From Roseibium marinum (GTDB lineage: Bacteria > Pseudomonadota > Alphaproteobacteria > Rhizobiales > Stappiaceae): a stretch of DNA of 64,000 nucleotides. Where the stretch lies: NCBI RefSeq assembly GCF_002906165.1, contig NZ_PPCN01000001.1, forward strand, positions 992,001 to 1,056,000, in the 5' to 3' direction. Position numbers and translations under genes: made by a program. How positions within the stretch are numbered: the stretch's first letter is position 1; each line of letters starts with the position of its first letter. Of this stretch, positions 7,612 to 15,716 are shown piece by piece. Under the pieces are notes generated by a model. That model was given only the letters and a program-made list of their open reading frames with translations. It was not told the origin of the DNA and made no database searches.

Positions 7612-9855
7612 ATGGTGCAGGGCATGAACGAGCGGACTGAAATGCGGTTGGAGGATCTGCGTCTTGTCACCGGTCGCGGCCGGTATGTTTCCGATTTTAT
7701 TGAGCCGGAGACCTGTTTCGCCGGATTTTTCCGCTCCGACGTCGCCAGTGGCAGGATAGAAGGGCTGGACGTTTCGCAAGCGCTTGGCATGCCCGGCGTG
7801 ATCGCCGTATTCACCTCAGCGGATCTGGACGCCGATGGGATCGCGGCGATAGCGCATGTGGATCTGCCGCGCGACGACGGGCTTGCGTCGGAGCAGTTCC
7901 CGCAACCGATCCTGTCGGGCGAGGAGATCAAACATACAGGCGAGCCGATAGCGCTTGTCGTCGCCGAGACCCGCGAGAGCCTTGCGGCCGCCCTTGAAAC
8001 CATTGTCCTCGATATCGGCGAACGGGATCCCGTGCAGGGTATCGCTTTCCTGCGCAGGCTTGGCGATGCGCAGGCGGTCAAGGAGGCTTTTGCCCGCGCC
8101 GCCCATCGCTCGACGGTGATGGTGGATATGCCCCGGGCAACGACCGCGGCGATGGAGCCGCGCGGAGCAATCGCCACGCCCGATGCAACGGGCGGCCTTC
8201 ATTTCCGGGCGAGCACCCAGAACCCGTTCGCCATGAGAAACCAGATCGCGGGCCATCTTGGCTGGGACGAGGACAGTCTTCACGTGCAGGCGGACGATGT
8301 CGGCGGCTCCTTCGGCCTGAAGGGCGCCATGAGCCGTGAAGACGTTGCCTTGTGCTGGGCGGCGCGCCGTCTGGACAGGCAACTTGCCTGGTTGCCCGGC
8401 CGTTCGGAGAGCTTCCTGGCGGATGCCCAGGGGCGGGGCGCCAAGGGGCGCGTTTCGATCGCCCTGGACGAGCATTTCAGAATTCTCGCCGTGGAGGCGG
8501 ATTTCGAGGTGGATGTGGGCGCCTATCCGGGCCGGCGCGCATTCGGCCTGGTCAACAACATCAACGGTCTCACGGGCATGTATGACATTCCCGCGGCGGC
8601 GGCCCGGGTGGTCGGTCGGTTGAGCGCCCGCGCCCCGCTTGCGCCCTTTCGCGGCAATGGCCGGCCCGAGGCGACCTATGCGATCGAAAAGGCGATCGAT
8701 CAGGCCGCCCGCCAGCTCGGTATCAATCCGGTTGCCCTGCGCCGGAAAAACCTGATCCGGCCGGACGCCATGCCCGTCGTGACCGCGCTCGGCGCCAGAA
8801 TCGACTGCGGCGATTTTCCCAAAGTCATGGACACGGCCCTGTCTCTCAACGAGGGAAACCAGGAGCGGCGCAAGTCCGCTCGGGAGCGGGGGCTGCTCTT
8901 CGGCCTTGGGATTGTCAACTGCATCGAATCGGCTGGCGGGCCGCTCAAGCAACCGAAGCCGGACTTTGCCCGAATTACCGTTGGTGAGGACGGCCGCGTG
9001 GTGGTGGCGCCCGGCGTCATGTCGGTCGGGCAGGGGCATGAGACCGCTCTGACCCACATGACAGCCGGGCGGCTGCAGATCGATATCGAACGAATTGACT
9101 ACCGCAACGGCGATACAAGAGCGCTCAGTTTCGGACGCGGCAGTGGCGGGTCGTCCGGCCTGACCGTCGCGGGATCCGCCTTGTGGCAGGCGCTGGACAG
9201 GCTGCTGGACGAAGGGTGCGCCGATGCGGCGGCTGTGATGAACTGCCCGGTCCGGACCGTCATGTTCCGGGACGGTGCATTCCATCGCGAAGGGTCCAAC
9301 GAGAGTGTTCCGCTGGAGCGGATCGCGGCGGCGAAACAAGATGGCAACTGGCAGGTGGAAACCAGCTTCACCCCGGCCGGGGCGACATTTCCGAACGGCA
9401 CCCATATCTGCGAAGTCGAGATCGATCCGGAAACAGGTGAGACCCGCATCGTCCGCTATGTTGCCGTCGAGGACATCGGAACAATCATGTATCCGATGCT
9501 CGTCGAGGGGCAGCTTCATGGCGGCATAGCCCAGGGCCTGTCGCTCGGCCTCGGGGAGCGGATCATCTACGACGATGCGGATCAGCTTCTGACCGGATCG
9601 CTGATGGACTACCAGATGGCGCGGGCGGACAATCTACCCGACTTCTTTCTCGCCGGGGTCGAGGTTCCGACCGCTCTTAATCCGCTGGGCGTCAAGGGCG
9701 TCGGCGAGGCGGGAACGGTCGGAGCGACGGCGGCGCTTGCCTCGGCCGTTTGCGATGCGCTGTTCAGCGCGGGTGTATCCGAGTTTGAATTGCCGGCAAC
9801 GCCTTCAAGGGTTTGGGAAGCCCTGCGCGATGCCCGTTCGGTGGAAAAAAGGTAA
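7612..9855 (+). CDS. Xanthine dehydrogenase/CoxL-family molybdopterin-binding large subunit
   Basis: A 747-aa protein of the molybdenum hydroxylase large-subunit family, which hydroxylates aldehydes, N-heterocycles or CO at a Mo-cofactor using water. The N-terminal a/b-hammerhead domain starts RLVTGRGRYVSDF. Cofactor segments include FRGNGRPEATYAIEKAID around residue 344 and, near the end, GVKGVGEAGTVGA with the conserved catalytic Glu. Such enzymes normally need a small 2Fe-2S subunit and an FAD subunit; neither is next to it, so partners must be elsewhere or replaced. The operator at 7543-7567 places it in the IclR regulon. The start could also be the ATG at 7624. Confidence 0.85.
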   Translation: MVQGMNERTEMRLEDLRLVTGRGRYVSDFIEPETCFAGFFRSDVASGRIEGLDVSQALGMPGVIAVFTSADLDADGIAAIAHVDLPRDDGLASEQFPQPILSGEEIKHTGEPIALVVAETRESLAAALETIVLDIGERDPVQGIAFLRRLGDAQAVKEAFARAAHRSTVMVDMPRATTAAMEPRGAIATPDATGGLHFRASTQNPFAMRNQIAGHLGWDEDSLHVQADDVGGSFGLKGAMSREDVALCWAARRLDRQLAWLPGRSESFLADAQGRGAKGRVSIALDEHFRILAVEADFEVDVGAYPGRRAFGLVNNINGLTGMYDIPAAAARVVGRLSARAPLAPFRGNGRPEATYAIEKAIDQAARQLGINPVALRRKNLIRPDAMPVVTALGARIDCGDFPKVMDTALSLNEGNQERRKSARERGLLFGLGIVNCIESAGGPLKQPKPDFARITVGEDGRVVVAPGVMSVGQGHETALTHMTAGRLQIDIERIDYRNGDTRALSFGRGSGGSSGLTVAGSALWQALDRLLDEGCADAAAVMNCPVRTVMFRDGAFHREGSNESVPLERIAAAKQDGNWQVETSFTPAGATFPNGTHICEVEIDPETGETRIVRYVAVEDIGTIMYPMLVEGQLHGGIAQGLSLGLGERIIYDDADQLLTGSLMDYQMARADNLPDFFLAGVEVPTALNPLGVKGVGEAGTVGATAALASAVCDALFSAGVSEFELPATPSRVWEALRDARSVEKR

Positions 9856-10365
9856 GGCCGGTCATGCCTGACTTTCTTCCGCAAAAGCTTTTCGGGTAAG
9901 CTCTCGCCCTGTACCCGGCCACGTCTTTCTCCTTCTCGCAAAAATCGCCATAAGCCCCTGCCCTTGCGGCAATCGGTGCCTTGCAAGTCGCTGACATCAG
10001 GGCCCGGCAAGCTGAAAATTAGCTGGCACAGCAAACTAATTCGTTCCTTTATGTGGATCACTGTCCCATTGACGGGAATACAAAAGCCGTCATACGCTGT
10101 TGTCAGGAAAAGCGGAGGACATAAAGTCGCAGGAAGTTGTTGTATTTTAGCAGGGCCTGATCGGGCACCCGGCCATGCGGTCGAAGGCGGCATATAGACC
10201 GGCGCTACCGTAGCCAATATTGCCGTGATCGGTCTCATCCAAAAACCGCCGTTCAAGCAGCAGTAAAAATACATCGCGCGAGAAACGCGCGGGCAATTTC
10301 ATTTGCGTCCGGGTTTTAATATCGGGCCGCACTGGACCTGAAGTGAATTCCAAGGGAGGGAAATC
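9856..10365. other. Regulatory intergenic region upstream of the first TctC gene
   Basis: About 510 bp without a credible gene. It carries operator copy 2 (10043-10067) followed by a -35-like TTGACG (10069-10074) and, 17 nt later, ATACGC. This implies a leader of about 270 nt before the gene at 10366. Confidence 0.5.
10043..10067 (+). promoter_or_regulatory. Putative IclR-regulon operator, copy 2, with adjacent promoter
   Basis: GTTCCtttATGTG, GATC, 3 nt, GTCCC. A TTGACG -35 box starts one nt after the site, with ATACGC 17 nt further on. An operator immediately upstream of -35 is the arrangement expected for activation of the tctC-tctA-tctB transporter operon. Confidence 0.65.
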
Positions 10366-11403
10366 ATGAGAAGAACAGTACTCAAGGGCATGGCCGTCGC
10401 GCTGGTTGCCAGCGTCACCATTGGCCTGGGCGGTATTGCCCACGCGGAAGACGCGGCCGAGTTCTACAAGGGCAAGGCAATCAAGTGGATCGTTCCTTAC
10501 AAGCCGGGCGGCGGATATGACGAGTACAGCCGCATGATCGCGCCGTATATGGAAAAATACACCGGCGCGCGCGTCGATATCGTCAACATGCCCGGATCCG
10601 GTGGCATGAAGGGCGCTGTTGAAATCTTCAATTCTCCGGCAGACGGTCTCCATATCGGCATTATCAACGGTTCGGCGATGATCACCAATGAACTCGCCGG
10701 TATCGAGGGCGCCAACTACAAGGTCGCCGACTACAATTTTCTCGGACGCATCGTGGCCGACCAGCGCGTCCTGGTGACCGGAACCAACAGCGGTATCGAC
10801 TCCTTCGAGGACATGATGACCGACGGCAGCACCGCTGTGGTCGGCGCGACCGGCCTCGGCGGGTCGACCTACGTCGACGCGGTGATCGTCGGTGAAGCGT
10901 TCGGCATCGATCAGAAGGTCGTGCACGGATTCAATTCGTCGTCGGATATCCGCACCGCGATGCTGCGCGGCGATGTCCACGCCATGTGGGGATCGCTTGG
11001 ATCCGCGGCCAAAGGCGTGACAGCCGGCGATCACAAGATCATCCTGCACGGCGAAAGAGAACCGTCAGGCATGCTTGCCGGGATTCCCAGTGTCTTTGAC
11101 ATGGCTGCCGAAGCTGAAGATGCCGATCGCAAGCTCGCTATCCTGGATGCATGGGATGGTCTTTCCGCGGTAGGGCGCCCCGTTGCTGCCCCTCCAGGTG
11201 TTCCCGCGGACCGTCTCGCGTTCCTGCGCGATGCATTCGCACAGGCCATGCAGGATCCGGAATTCGTCGCCAAGACGGAAGAGACCGGACGGGATATCGC
11301 CTTCGCCGACGGTGATCGCACAGGCAAGATCGCCAAGGCTTCGACCGATCTCGATGAGACCAACCGCGTTCTGTTTGTCAGGGCCATCAAGGGTGAACTC
11401 TAG
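10366..11403 (+). CDS. Tripartite tricarboxylate transporter substrate-binding protein (TctC/Bug family), first system
   Basis: A 345-aa periplasmic binding protein with a Sec signal peptide (MRRTVLKGMAVALVASVTIG, cleavage near AHAED). It then begins KAIKWIVPYKPGGGYDEYSR, the TctC/Bug signature in which the loop after the first strand binds a substrate carboxylate. GSGGMKGAVEIF and GGSTYVDAVIVGEAFG are further family segments. It delivers a carboxylic acid, here plausibly an aromatic acid, to the TctA/TctB permease encoded downstream. A strong ribosome site (AGGGAGG) precedes the ATG. A palindromic repeat separates it from tctA. Confidence 0.88.
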   Translation: MRRTVLKGMAVALVASVTIGLGGIAHAEDAAEFYKGKAIKWIVPYKPGGGYDEYSRMIAPYMEKYTGARVDIVNMPGSGGMKGAVEIFNSPADGLHIGIINGSAMITNELAGIEGANYKVADYNFLGRIVADQRVLVTGTNSGIDSFEDMMTDGSTAVVGATGLGGSTYVDAVIVGEAFGIDQKVVHGFNSSSDIRTAMLRGDVHAMWGSLGSAAKGVTAGDHKIILHGEREPSGMLAGIPSVFDMAAEAEDADRKLAILDAWDGLSAVGRPVAAPPGVPADRLAFLRDAFAQAMQDPEFVAKTEETGRDIAFADGDRTGKIAKASTDLDETNRVLFVRAIKGEL

Positions 11404-11408
11404 ACCGA

Positions 11409-11503
11409 CAGACCTCCAGTCGGGTTCGATTGGAGGTCTGAAAGTTGATCGGTTTGAAGTGTTGGAGCATCTTGTCTGCGGTCAACTGAACGCGGGATGC
11501 TCC
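11409..11503 (+). repeat. Two-hairpin dispersed repeat, copy A
   Basis: Left hairpin: GACCTCCA ... TGGAGGTC. Right hairpin: GAGCATC...GATGCTC enclosing an inner hairpin GTCAACTGAAC. The same roughly 95-bp unit occurs inverted at 33607-33701, and its right half at 41318-41371. It lies between tctC and tctA of one operon. Confidence 0.8.
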
Positions 11504-11590
11504 ACGCCAGACCGGGCTCACGCCACCTGAAATGTATCCCCGCCTGGTGTGGGCGGGGAACGTGGTCCTTTTCCAGCCAATAGGAACTCC

Positions 11591-13096
11591 ATGACCATCA
11601 TCGAAGGCATGATGAGCGGCTTCCTGCAGTCGATCAGCCTGAGCGTCATACCGTATCTTTTTGTCGGGTCCCTGTTCGGTCTCGTCATCGGGGTCATTCC
11701 CGGTCTTTCCGGTCATTTTGCCATGGCGATGGCGGTGACGTTCCTCTACTCGATGGAACCGGGGGCTGGGATCGCGTTCATTCTGGGGGCGCACGCAACC
11801 GTTGCCCAGGGCGGCGGCCTGACCGCTATCCTGTTCTCCACGCCGGGCACGGGCCAGAACGCCGCGACGCTTCTGGACGGGCCGCCGATGCGGGACAAGG
11901 GCCAGGCCGGCTATGCGGTGGGAGCCGCCATGGCCGCCTGCTTTCTCGGTGCGACCTTCGGGGCGGTTTCCCTGGCGCTTCTCATACCCGTCCTGCGGCA
12001 GGTCGTGCTTTTCTTCGGCCCGCCCGAAATAGTCGTTCTCGCTTTCCTTGCTCTCACGTTCGTCGCGGTGCTGGGCAAGGAGGACATGACCCGAAGCCTG
12101 ATCGCCGCGCTTCTGGGGCTTCTGCTTGCAATGATCGGGGTCGACAACGTCACCAATACCGAGCGCTTCACGATGGGGTCCGACCGCCTCTCCGACGGTC
12201 TGCCGCTTGTGCCTGTCATTCTGGGTCTTTTCGCCGTTGCCGAAATGATCGACCTGTGGGGGCGCGGTGGATCCCTGGCAAGGCACACGTCCGGGCCGCT
12301 GTCGGCACGCGATACCCAGAAACAGATTTTTGCGGGTATCCTGGTCACCTTCCGGCACTGGTGGCTGGTGCTCCGCTGCTCGGCGATCGGCACGGCCATG
12401 GGTCTTATTCCCGGCCTTGGTTCCGCCCCCGCCGCGTTTGTCGCCTATGGTCACGCCAAGCAAACCTCCAAAAACAAGAACGAGTTCGGCAAGGGAACCG
12501 TGGAAGGCGTCATCGCGCCCGAGGCATCCAACGATGCGGTCGAGGGCGGAGCGCTCGCCTCCACCATTGCGTTCGGGATCCCCGGATCGTCGTCCATGGC
12601 GATCCTGTTGTCCGGTCTGTTCATTCTGGGGCTCGAAACCGGTCCCCAGATGCTGAACGACAATGTCGACATCATCTTCATCATGATCTTCACGATCATC
12701 ATCGGCAACCTGATCGGCACGATCGTCGGCATGTTCCTCGTCAACCCTCTCAGCCGGGCAACGTCGATCAGGTCCGAGATCATGGTGCCGGTTCTTCTGA
12801 TGGTTATCGTGACCGGCGCCTTCGCCGGGGAGCGGTCGCTGTTCGACATCGGCATCGCGTTGTTCTTCGGCGTCTTCGGGTACGTCATGAAAATTCTGAA
12901 CTATTCGCGCGCGGCCCTGCTGATCGGCTTCGTGCTCGGATTTGCGGTCGAGAAGAACCTCTATCTGGCTCTGCTGCTGGATGGTCCGTTCTTCTTCACC
13001 GAACCGATCCCGCTGGGCCTGTCCCTGTTCACCATTCTGTTTCTGGCGCTCAACATCCGGTCTGTCTACCGTGACCGGCGGGAGGTGAAGGCATGA
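11591..13096 (+). CDS. Tripartite tricarboxylate transporter large permease (TctA), first system
   Basis: A 501-aa, roughly 12-helix permease. The conserved LVIGVIPGLSGHFAMAMAVTF appears near residue 35 and is repeated in the second half as MGLIPGLGSAPAAFVAYGHA. GKGTVEGVIAPEASNDAVEGG near residue 310 is the characteristic TctA motif. With TctB and TctC it forms an ion-coupled carboxylate uptake system. I chose the ATG at 11591, preceded by AGGA, over one at 11549. Its stop overlaps the TctB start by 4 bp (ATGA). Confidence 0.9.
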   Translation: MTIIEGMMSGFLQSISLSVIPYLFVGSLFGLVIGVIPGLSGHFAMAMAVTFLYSMEPGAGIAFILGAHATVAQGGGLTAILFSTPGTGQNAATLLDGPPMRDKGQAGYAVGAAMAACFLGATFGAVSLALLIPVLRQVVLFFGPPEIVVLAFLALTFVAVLGKEDMTRSLIAALLGLLLAMIGVDNVTNTERFTMGSDRLSDGLPLVPVILGLFAVAEMIDLWGRGGSLARHTSGPLSARDTQKQIFAGILVTFRHWWLVLRCSAIGTAMGLIPGLGSAPAAFVAYGHAKQTSKNKNEFGKGTVEGVIAPEASNDAVEGGALASTIAFGIPGSSSMAILLSGLFILGLETGPQMLNDNVDIIFIMIFTIIIGNLIGTIVGMFLVNPLSRATSIRSEIMVPVLLMVIVTGAFAGERSLFDIGIALFFGVFGYVMKILNYSRAALLIGFVLGFAVEKNLYLALLLDGPFFFTEPIPLGLSLFTILFLALNIRSVYRDRREVKA

Positions 13097-13653
13097 GCGA
13101 GAACGCCAACGAGACCGGCCGGCCGCTTTCCGAGGTGGAAGAAACGGAAAAGGCGAAGGGCCATCTGGCGAATATGATCACGCTGGAGATCCTGTTTCTC
13201 ACGGTCATCGGCATAGCGGTGGTCGCCGCCTTTTTCGAAGCGCGCACCTATCAGCTTGTCTCCTCGCGCACGCCCTTCGTGATCATGGTGCCCTTGTTCG
13301 CGCTTATCGTCTTTCACGCGCGGCGGATGTGGTCCGTAAGAGGACGGTCGGATTTCACCCATCGCTTGAAGTTGGCGGCCACGGGGCAACTGGCCAATCT
13401 CAACCGGACGGTCGTGATTTCGATCTGGATGGTCGTGCTGCTGGCCCTGATAACGGTTCTCGGCCACTACGCCGCAATCCTGATCTTCGGCTTCGGGTTG
13501 ATGCGCGTTGTCGCGAAGCAGGGATTGAAGGTTTCCATCCTCGTCGCCCTAGGGACGACCCTGATGATCTACTTCATTTTCGAGATCGGATTTAACGTCG
13601 AACTCTACCGCGGTCTGATCTGGCGTTATTTCGCGGGGTACCGGGACTTCTGA
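13093..13653 (+). CDS. Tripartite tricarboxylate transporter small permease (TctB), first system
   Basis: A 186-aa membrane protein with about four hydrophobic segments (ITLEILFLTVIGIAVVAAFF, TPFVIMVPLFALIVFHA, VISIWMVVLLALITVLGHYA, VSILVALGTTLMIYFIF). This matches the size and topology of TctB subunits, which are poorly conserved in sequence. The 4-bp overlap with tctA makes the assignment firm. A strong terminator follows at 13687-13717. Confidence 0.85.
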   Translation: MSENANETGRPLSEVEETEKAKGHLANMITLEILFLTVIGIAVVAAFFEARTYQLVSSRTPFVIMVPLFALIVFHARRMWSVRGRSDFTHRLKLAATGQLANLNRTVVISIWMVVLLALITVLGHYAAILIFGFGLMRVVAKQGLKVSILVALGTTLMIYFIFEIGFNVELYRGLIWRYFAGYRDF

Positions 13654-13686
13654 TCCTGACCGAATGATCCTGAACGATCGGGAAGG

Positions 13687-13717
13687 GCGCGCCGGAAATC
13701 TTTCCGGCGCGCTTTTT
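13687..13717. terminator. Bidirectional-position rho-independent terminator
   Basis: A perfect 12-bp stem (GCGCGCCGGAAA / TTTCCGGCGCGC) with a 2-nt spacer is followed by TTTTT. It ends the rightward tctCAB operon and lies 10 bp from the stop of the leftward TPP enzyme gene. Confidence 0.85.
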
Positions 13718-13726
13718 CGTAGGGCT

Positions 13727-15517
13727 TTATACCCCGCCCTTGGTATTGCGTTTGACGGCGCTCTCGCGTCCCTGGCGCGGGTCGGTATGGACATCGACGA
13801 GATAGGGACGTCCGGCCCGCAACGCGTCAACGGCGCAACGCATCGCGGCTTCCAGGTGTTCAACGGTCTTGACCGGCCCGGACGCCTCCACACCCTGGGA
13901 ACGGGCCAGGCCGGCAAGATCGGGCGCCGGGTCGTCGAGACGCTGCCCGACCCAGGCATTCGCCGGGTTTCGGCTGCGCCGCAGGGCGATGTTTTCCTGA
14001 TGCAGTTCGTCGTTGAAATAGCTGCGGTTGTTGGAAATCAGGAACAGGGCCGGTATCCGGTATTTGGCGGCCGTCCAGAGAGCGTTGATGCTCATGAGGG
14101 TATCGCCGTCGCCGAGCGAGCCGACGACGAGCTGGTCTTCGGTGCGCAGCGCCAGAGCCGCGCCTATGGTCAGGCCCGGACCGCTGCCGATGCCGCCGCC
14201 GCCATCCTTGCCCAGATAATCCAGCGGCTGTTCGTGCGGCCACAGATCGACCGGCCAGCCGCGCGAAAGGGCGGCGAAGGTAACGGGCGTATCGCCCACC
14301 GCGGCCTTGAGCGCTCTGGCGATATCGCGGTTCGTGAGCGCGCCGCCCATGACGTCCTTTGGAGATGCGGCCGCCGGGATCCGCGCGGCCGATCCGGCCG
14401 GGCCGTCCGGGAGAGCCGCGAGGATCGCCCGGACCGCCGCGTCGGCGGAACAATTCAGGTCGATGTCGATCGGCGGCAGGCCAAAATGCTCCTGCCCCCA
14501 ACCGCGATGAAGCTGCCCGTCGAGGCTGGCGTGGATGATGGCCGCCTGCGGGGCGGTGTCTGCGAACGCCTGTTTGAGAATACCTCCAAGGTCGATCCAG
14601 CCGAGGCTCAGGATCGCATCGGCATTTTCCAGAACCTGCCGGGCAACCGGCGACAGCTTGTTAAAGGGCACACCTGCGTGCAGCCGATGGGCGGTCGGCA
14701 CCATCGCTCCTGCCTTCAGGTCGGAAACCATGGCGGCACCCAGCCGTTCCGCCAGCGCGACGCGGTTTTCCATCGCGTCTTCGCTGCGGGCGCCCCGGCC
14801 GAAAAGGATCACCGGATTTTTCGCTTTGGCCAGTATCTTGATCGCGTCGCCGAGCTTGTCCGGGTCGGGGGCGGACGGTGCGGCGGGTGCATAGCGGCCG
14901 GGGCCGGGCAGGGAAATGGCGGTTGGCAACGGCGCCTCCTGGTCGCCCGCATCCAGGTTGATATAGACAGGGGCCATGGGCTCGGTCATGGCGATCTTCC
15001 AGCCCCGTAGCATGGCTTCCGGAATAGCGGCGGCGGACCCAGGCTGGTCGTCCCACTTCAGGAAGTTGCGCACCAGAGCGGCCTGGTCCTGGGCGGTGTG
15101 TAGCCAGTCGATCCAGGGACGGCGTTCGGTGGCGTCCATCGGCCCGGTGGCGCCCAGGATCAGCATCGGAGCACGATCGGCGAAGGCGTTGAAGATCGCC
15201 ATCGTGCCGTGCATCAGCCCGACATTGGAGTGCAGGGCGACAGCCATCGCGCGTCCGGTTGCCTTGGCGTAGCCATGGGCAATCGCGACCGCGTGTTCCT
15301 CATGCAGGCACACGAGCATCTCCGGCGCGGTATTTCCAAGGTGGTTCACCAGACTGTCGTGCAGACCCCTGTAGCTGGCGCCCGGGGTAAGAGCGATATA
15401 ATCGATCCCGAGGCGGTGCAGCATGGCCGCGGCGACGTCTGAGCCCCAGGCCATCTCGCTGTCGATGGGGCCCGCCACCGGCTCTGCCTTCCAGCAGTTT
15501 CTTGTCTCTCCGTCCAT
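13727..15517 (-). CDS. Thiamine pyrophosphate-dependent enzyme (acetolactate synthase/2-oxoacid decarboxylase-like)
   Basis: A 596-aa three-domain TPP enzyme. The N-terminal Pyr domain carries the activating Glu in LHEEHAVAIAHGYAKATGR, the central domain has VILFGRGARS, and the C-terminal PP domain has the Mg-TPP motif GSLGDGDTLMSINALWTAAK ending in ISNN. The family includes acetolactate synthase, benzoylformate decarboxylase and similar 2-oxoacid decarboxylases or lyases; the exact reaction cannot be read from sequence. The context (aromatic-acid import, Mo hydroxylase) would suit decarboxylation of an aryl-2-oxoacid, which is inference. It is divergent from the bicupin gene and has its own promoter with an operator near the start. 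An alternative start is the ATG at 15454. Confidence 0.82.
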   Translation of the reverse strand: MDGETRNCWKAEPVAGPIDSEMAWGSDVAAAMLHRLGIDYIALTPGASYRGLHDSLVNHLGNTAPEMLVCLHEEHAVAIAHGYAKATGRAMAVALHSNVGLMHGTMAIFNAFADRAPMLILGATGPMDATERRPWIDWLHTAQDQAALVRNFLKWDDQPGSAAAIPEAMLRGWKIAMTEPMAPVYINLDAGDQEAPLPTAISLPGPGRYAPAAPSAPDPDKLGDAIKILAKAKNPVILFGRGARSEDAMENRVALAERLGAAMVSDLKAGAMVPTAHRLHAGVPFNKLSPVARQVLENADAILSLGWIDLGGILKQAFADTAPQAAIIHASLDGQLHRGWGQEHFGLPPIDIDLNCSADAAVRAILAALPDGPAGSAARIPAAASPKDVMGGALTNRDIARALKAAVGDTPVTFAALSRGWPVDLWPHEQPLDYLGKDGGGGIGSGPGLTIGAALALRTEDQLVVGSLGDGDTLMSINALWTAAKYRIPALFLISNNRSYFNDELHQENIALRRSRNPANAWVGQRLDDPAPDLAGLARSQGVEASGPVKTVEHLEAAMRCAVDALRAGRPYLVDVHTDPRQGRESAVKRNTKGGV

Positions 15518-15530
15518 AGTCCCTCAGCAT

Positions 15531-15555
15531 GTTACGTTATGTGGAACGCTGTTCC
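15531..15555 (+). promoter_or_regulatory. Putative IclR-regulon operator, copy 3
   Basis: GTTACgttATGTG, GAAC, 3 nt, GTTCC. It lies just downstream of the -10 of the leftward TPP-enzyme promoter and 14 bp before that gene's ATG, so binding here would be expected to block leftward transcription. Confidence 0.65.
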
Positions 15556-15556
15556 G

Positions 15557-15586
15557 CTATTATGATCGCTTCTCCCGGCCTGTCAA
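15557..15586 (-). promoter_or_regulatory. Promoter of the TPP enzyme gene
   Basis: On the minus strand a perfect -35 TTGACA (15586-15581) is followed, 17-18 nt later, by ATAATA/TAATAG. This is the best consensus promoter in the catabolic region. Operator copy 3 overlaps its transcription start area. Confidence 0.65.
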
Positions 15587-15623
15587 AATCGAATTTCCAC
15601 GCTCGCAAGATTCTGTCCTTAAT

Positions 15624-15648
15624 GTTCCTTTATGCGGAACACTATTCC
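15624..15648 (+). promoter_or_regulatory. Putative IclR-regulon operator, copy 4
   Basis: GTTCCtttATGCG, GAAC, 3 nt, ATTCC. A TTGACC box (15655-15660) follows 6 nt downstream. It faces the rightward bicupin-EutA-tctBCA operon. Confidence 0.65.
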
Positions 15649-15716
15649 AAAAGCTTGACCGGTGGCGTCTAAATGGGCAGGATGATCGTCAAAACAACGG
15701 GAGGGAACTGCAGCCG

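Noticed and set aside
7816..9519. 567-codon open frame on the minus strand
   Set aside because: It lies wholly inside the molybdenum hydroxylase gene, shows low-complexity Gly/Arg/His composition and no domain; it is a GC-bias shadow.
9609..10274. 221-codon minus-strand frame over the 3' end of the Mo-hydroxylase and its downstream spacer
   Set aside because: It overlaps a well-supported gene, has no domain and runs across operator copy 2.
15423..15716. N-terminal extension of bicupin 1 back to 15423
   Set aside because: The extension would run through two operators and the TPP gene; the ATG at 15717 has a good GGGAGG site.
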